NCBI GenBank assembly: GCA_963722295.1
Contig: CAVRLB010000010.1
Coordinates: forward strand, 310,001 to 374,000
Length of the DNA: 64,000 bases
From: Brooklawnia sp032229645
Lineage (GTDB): Bacteria; Actinomycetota; Actinomycetes; Propionibacteriales; Propionibacteriaceae
Direction: 5' to 3'
In this document: one piece after another, positions 42,739 through 51,000 of the stretch
How positions within the stretch are numbered: the first letter of the stretch is position 1
How the letters are laid out: each line of letters begins with the position of its first letter
The notes under the pieces: generated by a model
Database searches by the model: none
Seen by the model: only the letters and a program-made list of their open reading frames with translations
What the model was told of the DNA's origin: nothing
Position numbers and translations under genes: made by a program

Positions 42739-42960
42739 CAACGCGCCTTCAGTGCGCGCCAGATCGCCTGCAGGGCACCGCTGCCGTTCGGATCTGCCAT
42801 CTGGAGCACGCTCAAGCGTGTTGCGGTTCGCGCAGACAGGGGCGGATGGCCGAACGCGCTTCAGTGCGCGCCAGATGGCCTGCGGGCGCCCAGTTGGAGG
42901 CGAGATCGGCTATCTCGCGTGCATTTGAGCGTGTAGCGGTCCGCAGACCGGCTTTCGGGA
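42739..42960. repeat. two diverged tandem units of about 113 bp
   Basis: Unit 1 begins AACGCGCCTTCAGTGCGCG at 42739 and unit 2 AACGCGCTTCAGTGCGCGCC at 42853. Each has a CGCGC/GCGCG stem, then CCAGAT-GCCTGC, then a later part with CAAGCGTGT or TGAGCGTGT. A partial third echo (CTCAAGCGCTTTGCGGCGGG) ends near 42985. It begins right after the IS element. Purpose unknown. Confidence 0.55.
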
Positions 42961-42985
42961 CGTGCTCAAGCGCTTTGCGGCGGGT

Positions 42986-43204
42986 TTACTCGGCGGCCTC
43001 TCGAGAGGCCGCGATCCTGCGATAGTGCCGGTTGCGGATGCCCAGCATGACCGAACCGGCAAACGCGGCACTCAGCGACGCGACGAGGATCGCCATTTTG
43101 GCGTGGTCCCGGCTTTGGCCGCGTCGTGTCGCACCTTGCGCGGCCTGTTCGAAGTGCTCTGTGACGTTTCCGTGAACCCACACTTGGGAGTCGCCAGCTG
43201 TCAT
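42986..43204 (-). CDS. small hypothetical membrane protein
   Basis: 72 residues from ATG 43204: a polar start (GDSQVWVHGNVTEHFEQAAQ), then one helix (KMAILVASLSAAFAGSVMLG) and a basic tail. I do not recognise it. It lies at the far end of the Rhs debris and could be a relic of an older cassette or immunity gene. The sequence between it and the Rhs relic (43205-43474) shows nothing convincing. Confidence 0.4.
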   Translation of the reverse strand: MTAGDSQVWVHGNVTEHFEQAAQGATRRGQSRDHAKMAILVASLSAAFAGSVMLGIRNRHYRRIAASREAAE

Positions 43205-43474
43205 CTCGAACGACCTCGGCAGACCCCCAGTGCCCGGAATGGGGTCAGCGGTTGGGGTTCGGGATTGGCGAGCCTGATCCGATACAAGAGGGAGATAGGT
43301 TAGGCTTGCAGCGAGCAAGTCCAGACGTTCTTCGCTTGCGCTTCCTGAGTCACGAGAAGTGTGAATGTCCTCGCCGCGGACTGGGCCTATGCCAGTCATG
43401 ACGAAACTGCTGCCGCGATCGTAGCCCTGGCGTGCCGCGACTGGCAGCCAGGGGCCAGGATCGCATTACCCCGC

Positions 43475-43575
43475 TCAGAGCCGCTTTGGCGGCCTCGACC
43501 AGTTGCCCGGCCAGATGCTGGCGGAGCTTGCGCCGGCGGTACCAAGGATCGTGTACGCCGACGATGCGGCTGCTC
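43475..43575 (-). pseudogene. Rhs repeat remnant
   Basis: The reverse strand reads RIVGVHDPWYRRRK and AGQLVEAAKAALSG, matching RIVGAQDPWYGRRS and AGQLVEAVNALGG of the intact Rhs protein (near 50870-50960). No start, no repeats beyond this. It shows that Rhs body DNA once extended here. Confidence 0.8.
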
Positions 43576-43593
43576 TTCTTGAATACTGAAAGC

Positions 43594-44094
43594 TCAATGA
43601 AGGTCGGAGTCGCGGTATCTTTCGACAATCAAGTCGACCTTGCTGCGCTGGATCGTGCCTTTAGCCGCAAACCTCTCGAATGCTGGCCATATTTCGAACA
43701 CCTCTGTTTCCCGGAGAAAATCTTGAATCAAATCAAGGACATCGAAGACGTCGTTCAGGAGGTTCGAGGCGGCCTCATCAGGACCGCGATCCAGAGTTTC
43801 GATAGCGCAAGGAACCACGCGCAACAATTCTCCCCGTACCCGAGAAACTACGGCCGGGTCCGCAGGCGTCGGTTCGCACGCTCCTCCGGCGAGCTGCACT
43901 AGTAACGTCCATGCCTCGACTCTTCCGAAAGGGGTTGCCTGGGGTAGACCTGCGATGACCAAGCGCGTCACTTCGTCCGCTTCTGACTTCAGCACCTGAA
44001 TCGGCACAGCAAGGCTCTCAAGATGACTGCGTGCGTGATCAGCGGCTGGCTCCGAGTCGGCGAATAGGAGTTCGCGGACAGTCTTTTCTAGCAT
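43594..44094 (-). CDS. candidate immunity protein for the orphan deaminase-like toxin
   Basis: 166 residues, acidic and helical, no membrane helix; AGAGGA precedes the ATG. It follows the orphan Rhs tip by 21 bp, the standard place for the cognate immunity gene. Keeping it intact while the toxin body is gone would protect against sister cells. No family recognised. Confidence 0.65.
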   Translation of the reverse strand: MLEKTVRELLFADSEPAADHARSHLESLAVPIQVLKSEADEVTRLVIAGLPQATPFGRVEAWTLLVQLAGGACEPTPADPAVVSRVRGELLRVVPCAIETLDRGPDEAASNLLNDVFDVLDLIQDFLRETEVFEIWPAFERFAAKGTIQRSKVDLIVERYRDSDLH

Positions 44095-44115
44095 GAAATT
44101 CCTCTTTTTCTTGCG

Positions 44116-45105
44116 TTAATGTCCATCCGATTGGAACTTTGTTGCTGGGTCCCGAAAGGCGTCTCGCCCATAGGCCGGCTCGCAGTATGTTTCGCAAACA
44201 GGAACGGTCTTATATGGGCCTGGCCCGCCGTTAGGCCTCATTGCTACTGTGAATCGAACGTCCTCGACATCACCTCCGACTGCTCGCGCGGCAGAAGCCT
44301 CAGCGCATTCTTGGAGTTCTTTTGAGCTTGAGCCTACTCCCACAACGCCGCTTTCCTTGTTATAGGCGCCTACTACTGTTGCCGGACGCTCTTTGGCGGT
44401 CAGATGCGACAAGTGTTCCAGCTCAGAATCTCGAGCAGCATTCGCCTGCGCAAGCAATTCATCTTCGTTCTTGCAGGGCAAAGTGCTGTCGTTGTGGACG
44501 AGGACGCTGGCACCGCGGTTGGTCTGTACGTGGTAGTTGTGTAGGTCTTCGACGGCGAGGTTGTAGACGGTCTCCGACTTGCCGGTCGACTGGATCGTCA
44601 GAACTTCGACGAGCTTGCCCTCGGGCGTCCGCAGGCGGTCGCCTTCCTGCAACTCACCGACGGTGAGCCAGCCCTTGTCCTCCACGTAGAACGCGTGGTT
44701 GATGGTGGAGACGATCTCACCGGCGGTAGTGGTGACCCGAACCGTTGCGACGTTGTCGTGGACGAAGGTGTCTGTTACCTTGCGGGGCTCGGTCTGGCCG
44801 GTTTCCGGGTTGAAGGCCGTGACCTCGTCACCGACGACGACTTGGTCGATGGGTTTGGTTGTTCCGTCGGCCATCAGCACGTCGGTGTCTGCGGTGAAGC
44901 AGCCGTAGCGTGCGACGTCGCTCACGCTCGCCAGGGCGCCGGAGCCGCCGCCCAATAGTGAGCCGGATAATGTACCTTCGCCGATAGCGTTGGTGAGTCC
45001 TTGCATGGTGATGGGCTGGCCCGAGGTCAGGTACTGGATACCTCCGGACGCACCGCCATCGATGCCGCCCTCGATCGCTCCGGACAAGATGTTCTTGCCC
45101 AGGTA
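44116..45105 (-). pseudogene. orphan Rhs C-terminus: Hint domain plus deaminase-like toxin
   Basis: No usable start codon: the homology to the main Rhs gene breaks off at about 45105 inside the pre-Hint linker (GAIEGGIDGGASGG). The Hint domain is intact (Cys in YGCFTADTDVLMADG to VLVHN). The toxin part after VHN differs from the main one: it has QECAEASAARAV and VPVCETYC, like the C-A-E and C-x(2-3)-C zinc motifs of nucleic-acid deaminases (YwqJ-type). It can only become active by recombination into the intact Rhs gene. Confidence 0.75.
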
Positions 45106-45235
45106 TGTGTCAGTAGTCGCAGCCGGGTATCAGCTGATGCATGCGGTTGCTTGGCATTGTGTTTGGTCTGATCGTGAGGCGTGACGTTCTGGAAGGGTTC
45201 CGAGGAAAGTCCTGTTGGTCAGGTAAAATGGTTGC

Positions 45236-46706
45236 GTGACGGCAGGCGATGGATTGTTCGAAGTTCCCGGGTTTTCCGCTACGGGGCCTGCCGGGCGGCA
45301 GCTGGCGCCGGCGGGTGAGGCCAGGCGATTCCGCCCTTATGATCAGGACCAGCAGTTCTTGCTGCCTCCCTCGTTGGATGACTGGTTGCCTGCTGACGAT
45401 GAGGCCCGGTTCATCTCCGAAGTGGTTGATACGGTGCTGGACTTGTCCCCGGTCTATACGTCTTACGAGTCGGTCAAGGGCCAGCCGCCCTACGACCCGG
45501 CGATGATGCTCAAGGTGCTGCTGTATGCGTATTCCACGGGGGTGACGTCTTCACGGGAGATCGACCGGCGGTGCGTGCGCGATATCGCCTTCCGCTGGCT
45601 GAGCGGTAACCAGACCCCCGATTACCGGTCGGTGGCGAGGTTCCGCAAACGCCACCTTGGTGTGATCGGGGAACTGTTCACCCAGATCCTGCCGGTGTGC
45701 GCGCAGGCCGGGCTGGTGAAGCTGGGACGGGTCGCGTTGGACGGCACGAAAGTGAAAGCCGCCGCCTCTGAACACAAGGCGATGAGTTACGAGCGGCTCG
45801 GGCCCAGGATCGACCAGCTCCGTGAGGAGGTCGCCGATCTTCTGGCCCAGGCCGAGGCCACCGATCAGGCCGAGGACACCGAGTTCGGGGTCGATCGTCG
45901 TGGTGACGAGGTTCCTCCTGGGCTGGCCACCAGGCAGGCGCGGATCGCGAAGCTGCGGGCCGCGAAAACCGACCTCGAACACGACGCCGCCCGCCGGGCC
46001 GGCGAGCAGGCGCGGGAGAAGGCCGCCAGACAAGGTAAGACACCCGTCCAGCAGGATGCGGCGGCTGCTGAGGCGGCGCAGCAGGGCGCGCCCGGCCCGA
46101 AGACGCAACGTAACTTCACCGATCCCGACGCGAGGATCATGACGACCGCCCACGGGTTCGACTACACCTACAACGCTCAAGCCGTGGTCGATGACACCTG
46201 CCAGGTCATCGTGGCCGCCACCGTGGTGCAAGACGCCACCGACGTTCAACAGCTCGGGCCGATGCGGACGGCGATGATCGGCCAGCTGCGTGCCGCCGGG
46301 ATCGACCACGAGCCCGTGGTGGGGCTTGCCGACGCCGGGTACTGCTCGAACGACAACCTCGCCCAGACCCGCGGGTTTGGTGAGGACTGGCTGATCGCCA
46401 CGGGCCGGGAATGAACCGGTGAGGCGTTTCTTGACCCGGCCGGCCCGCTGCCCCACAACGCGACGGCCCGGCAGCGGATGGCTCACCGGCTGCGTCAGCC
46501 CGCCCGAGCAGGCTCACTATGCCAGACGCAAAGCGATCGTCGAACCGGTGTTCGGGCAGATGAAGACCCGCCAGCACGCGGGCCGGTTCCAGTTACGCGG
46601 ACTGGGCAACATACGCGGTGAGTGGCTCCTCCACGCGTTGTGTCACAACCTGCGCAAACTGCGCGGCGGAGCGGCTACCGGCCGGGTAGTCGCGGCACTG
46701 GGATAG
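45236..46706 (+). pseudogene. decayed IS1182-family transposase
   Basis: The first 392 residues are intact: RFRPYDQDQQFLLPPSLDDW, PPYDPAMMLKVLLYAYSTGV, VALDGTKVKAAAS, GFDYTYNAQAVVDD, VVGLADAGYCSNDNL. A TGA at 46412 and a later shift into another frame (46419-46706, RRKAIVEPVFGQMKTRQHAG, WLLHALCHNLRKL) split off the C-terminal catalytic Glu region. It lies between two orphan toxin cassettes. Element ends were not resolved. Confidence 0.85.
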
Positions 46707-46802
46707 ACAAGAGCCCCGCGTCCGGGGGCGCCCCCACCCGCCGGTGAACGTCATACTCCCGCCACGGACGCGATCGATCTCAATCAGAGTGCACACCCGC
46801 AA

Positions 46803-46976
46803 TCAGCACCACCACAAACCGAAGACAGGGTCCCCTCCACGAGCCACGAAACCACTACCGACCCACACACCTAGATCGCCACATTCGACCGGGACGCTCC
46901 AGAGACATCCTTTCGCCTCGGCCTCCCAAGCGGGAAAACTGTCGAAATCAGCAGGGAGCTTAAGTAATGGCTTCAT
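46803..46976 (-). pseudogene. truncated immunity gene of the orphan toxin copy
   Basis: From ATG 46976 the frame reads MKPLLKLPADFDSFPAWEAE, like MKPVLILPDYFDDLVAFETE of the intact immunity candidate at 47782-48066. After about 39 residues the similarity stops and sequence from the IS side takes over. The cassette was cut by the insertion. Confidence 0.75.
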
Positions 46977-46996
46977 CGCTAATTCCTAACTCGTAT

Positions 46997-47490
46997 TTAA
47001 GACAGCTCCTGCGCAAATCTCTCGGGGGACAAGTTACTTCCCGCGCTAGGCACTATCTCGAAATGGTGCGGGTCGTGTCCACGCTGAATAATCTGCAACG
47101 TATCGGGAATTGAGTCTTTGTCTAATTGATGAGGGTTGAAACCCTCCGCATTGTCAAGAAACCGAGACCCCATTGGTTTCCTTGACCAGCCCAGTATCGC
47201 GGTCCACTCTGAATTAATTTGCCTTAGGGTCAAAAGACGGCTCGCTACCGGGCCTGGAGCCCCTAAAATAATCTGTTCCGCAGCCGTCAATCTCGGCATT
47301 GTGCACGAGGACACTGGAGCCGTCGCTGGTTTGGATGGGGTAGTTGTGCAGTCCTTCGACGGCGAGGTTGTAGACGGTCTCGCTCTTGCCGGTCGCTTGG
47401 ATCGTGAGGACTTCGACCGGCTTGCCTTCGGGTGTTCGCAGGCGGTCGTCTTCTTGCAGTTCACCGACTGTGAGCCAGCCCTTGTCCTGG
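46997..47490 (-). pseudogene. decayed orphan copy of the main Rhs toxin tip
   Basis: Starts inside the Hint domain (GWLTVGELQEDDRLRTPEGK) and continues past VLVHN into a toxin matching the intact one: TDYFRGSRPGSEPSFDPKAN, FRVDRDTGLVKETNGVSVS, then NAEGFNPHQLDKDSIPD and HHFEIVPSAGSNLSPERFAQ. A stop replaces Glu after PKAN (about 47217), and a frameshift lies near 47162. Its immunity gene is also cut. Confidence 0.8.
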
Positions 47491-47495
47491 TCTAA

Positions 47496-47781
47496 TTACG
47501 GAGTCATCGCTTGAAGACCGTTTCCGCGGTAGGACGAATCCACTGAGCTAAATTTCATCGCCAAATTCAGACGGTAAGATCGCCCGGGTAGGACAAAGTG
47601 TGCGATGTTCGTCAGGCATATCTCCTCCAACGGCGGCGCCGTTGGCGTGGACTGTGCTGCTTCCGGAGGTGGGACCGGCTGGAGCTGTCCAGGCCTTGTA
47701 GGTCGATGCGCCCTACACCCCATCCTTAGGCTACTGCCGTTGTCTGGTTGTCTTGGCGAGTGACTGCTCGATAATCTCTTA
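47496..47781. other. gap between orphan toxin and immunity gene
   Basis: 286 bp with no gene I can support. One reverse-strand frame reads TYKAWTAPAGPTSGSSTVHA before a stop and might be scrap of another cassette, but nothing matches the neighbours. Confidence 0.3.
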
Positions 47782-48066
47782 TCAGACCTCAATGTCATTA
47801 AAAAAGGTCCGCTGTTCTCCTTCTACAGCTCTTTTCATCTCGTCGACGGTTACCTTCGGAATCACGAGTAGATTCTGGACGGCGAATGAGCGACCGCGTT
47901 CAATATCTGCCGCGATCTCTTGGGAGAGTCGTACTGGATCGTAGAAGTCTACTGTCATCTCCTGCTGGCCGAAAGTGACGCGGACATCGCACAGATATCC
48001 CTTTTCTTCCGTCTCGAACGCGACAAGGTCATCGAAATAGTCTGGAAGTATCAGTACTGGTTTCAT
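47782..48066 (-). CDS. candidate immunity protein of the main Rhs toxin
   Basis: 94 residues, acidic (ILPDYFDDLVAFETEEKG, EIAADIERGRSF), no membrane helix. It starts 10 bp after the Rhs stop with AAAGGA upstream. A truncated relative follows the decayed toxin copy at 46803-46976, so toxin and immunity travel together. I do not know the family. Confidence 0.7.
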   Translation of the reverse strand: MKPVLILPDYFDDLVAFETEEKGYLCDVRVTFGQQEMTVDFYDPVRLSQEIAADIERGRSFAVQNLLVIPKVTVDEMKRAVEGEQRTFFNDIEV

Positions 48067-48076
48067 CGTGATTCCT

Positions 48077-51000
48077 TTACTCGCATCGAACCTGGGACAA
48101 CTGCTCGGCGAATTGCTCTGGTGTTAGATTCGCCCCGGGCTTGGGTACTATTTCAAAGTGGTGTCGGTCTTGCCCGGCCTGAACGATCCGTAAGCTATCC
48201 GGTATAGAGCTTTGATCCACCTTGTTGGGATCGAATCCCTTGCTTATCACACTTTCAGGGTTGTCGAACACAGAAACTCCGCGAGTGTCTTTGACAAGAC
48301 CGGTCTCCTTGTCCACTCTGAATTCGCTTGGTCTCGGCGCGAACGATGGCTCTGCACCGCCTTTTGTACCGCGATAGTAGTCTGTACCTCCATCAGTTAG
48401 GTTCTGGCATGCGTCATCGTTGTGGACGAGGATACTGGCGCCGCGGTTGGTTCGTACGTGGTAGTTGTGTAGTCCTTCGACGGCGATGTTGTAGACGGTC
48501 TCGGTTTTGCCGGTTGCTTGGATGGTGAGGACTTTGACGAGTTTGCCTTCTGGTGTGCGCAGGCGGTCGCCTTCTTGCAGTTCGCCAACGGTGAGCCAGC
48601 CTTTGTCTTCGACGTAGAACGGGTGGGTGATGGTGGAGGTGATCTCGCCCTCGGTGGTCGTGACCCGAACCGTTGCGACGTTGTCGTGGACGAAGGTGTC
48701 TGTCACCTTGCGGGGCTCGGCCTGCCCGGTTTCCGGGTTGAAGGCCGTGACCTCGTCACCGACGACGACTTGGTCGATGGGTTTGGTTGTCCCGTCGGCC
48801 ATCAGCACGTCGGTGTCTGCGGTGAAGCAGCCGTAGCGTGCGACGTCGCTCACGCTCGCCAGGGCGCCGGAGCCGCCGCCCAGCAGCGAGCCGGATAATG
48901 TACCTTCGCCGATAGCGTTGGTGAGTCCTTGCATGGTGATGGGCTGGCCCGAGGTCAGGTACTGGATACCTCCGGACGCACCGCCATCGATGCCGCCCTC
49001 GATCGCCCCGGACAGGATGTTCTTGCCTAGGCAGGATGTCAGGCCACTGGTCATCTTGACTGCGGCTTGCCCGGCGCCGCCACCGATCAGGCCGGTCGCC
49101 CCGCCGATCGCGGCATCGATACCGACTTTGCCCCAGTCGACGCTGCCGTTGGTCGATTTCTGCGACCAGATCGAACCGCCGGCCCCGGTCAGGGCGCCGG
49201 CGATCATCGCGGCCCCGATCGGGCCGCCGACACCGGTCGCCATCACGGCGAGCCCGCCGACGACCAGTGCACCGGCGGCGATGTATTCCCAATTGTCTTG
49301 AACCCAGTTTCCGGCAGCGGCGATGCCGTTGCCGATCGTCCCGTGATTGCTGTCACGGTAAGCGGCCAGTTCGGCATCGGTGACCGGGGACAGGCCGAGC
49401 GGATCCGACTGGTTCACCGGATCATTCCCGGCGAAACTGTACGGATTGGCCGCCCAGCCGGCGGCAGTGACCGGACGCAGCGGATCGGTCGACAAGAAGC
49501 CGCGCGTCCCGGGATCGTAAACTCGCGCCTGCAGCCAATCCAAGCCGTCGATCTGCATGCCGCCGGTCGGGGAGATCTGCATTCCGGCCAGGCCGCGCAA
49601 ATCCTGCCGGCCCTCCGGCAGCCACGGCGCCGCCCCGCCGCTCGCGCCCGGCAACGACCACAGCGCCTCCGCGTCCGCCCGCTTGGCGCCAGAGGCTCCC
49701 GTGCCTGTCAAAGCGGTAGCGATCTGGGCATTGACCACGTCGGTGAGCCCGATCTGGGCCACCACCGGCAGCTCGGACGCGCTATCCCACCAGACGTTCG
49801 TATCGTCCACGCAGCTCAGCTCACCGAGCGCATCGACCCGCAGCTTCCGCGAGCTCGCGACCCTGCGGTCGCCCTGACGTCTGACGTCGGTGATCTGGCA
49901 CAGATAGCCCATCGGATCCCAGGCGAACAACTGCTCGCCATCTGGCCCGCTACGCCGGATGCGGCGTCCCTGATCGTCATAGTCAAAGCTGATCGTGGCC
50001 TGTGGCGAGCGCGATTCCAGCAGCTGACCCGCCTGGTCGTAGCGATACTGAACGGCCAGCCCATTCGCGGATTCGCCGACTAGGCGCCCGTTGGCGTCCC
50101 AGATGAATTCGCCGGCGGCGCCCTCGCTGGTTCGTGTGCTGATCAGCTGCCCGGCCTGGTCGTAGTCATAAGAGCTGCGCAGCCCGTCCACCGTCTCGCT
50201 GACGATGCGGCCATCGGCGTCGCGGACGATCGAGGTCTCCGAAATGAAGCCGCGCCTATTCGTGCGCCGGCCGGCCAGATAGCCGTCCCGGTAGCTCCAC
50301 TGCGTGCGCAGCCCATCGGCTTCCAGACTCGTGACGCGCCCCAGGCCATCGCGGCCCAGTGCTACCCGACCCAGCCCCGGATGCTGGACGGTGGCGAGCC
50401 GGTTGTTGGCGTCATAGCCGTAGGTCGTGGTGGCGCCATCGGGACGAGTCATCGACGTGCGACGCCCGCCCTGGTCGTAGCCGTAGCGCATGCCTTCGCC
50501 GTTGCGCAGCCGGTGCAGCAGATTGCCGCGCGCATCCCAGGCGAGATCGTGGACGATCTCGTCCTCGACGATTCGCATCGTGCGCCCCGCGAAATCGCGT
50601 TCGATAGCCGAGCGCACTTTGCCGGCCGCGATCGTCTCAGCCAGCCGGCCTGAACCGTCGTAGTTCCAGCACAACTCATCACCGCCGGCACTCAGGCGCC
50701 TGGTGCGCCGCCCGGCGGTGTCGTAGCAGAACCGGGTGACTCGTCCCAGCGGATCGGTCCGGGCGACCATCCGGTTCATGCCGTCGTACTCGGCGGTGGT
50801 ACGCCCGCCCATCGGGTCGATGGCGGCGATCTGGCGGCCCAGATCGTCGTATTCGAAGCGGGTCACCCCGCCCAGAGCATTGACCGCCTCGACCAGCTGC
50901 CCGGCCGCATCGTAGACGAAGCTGCGCCTGCCGTACCAGGGATCTTGGGCGCCGACGATGCGTCCGCACGTGTCATAGCGGAATCGGGTGACTCCGCGCC

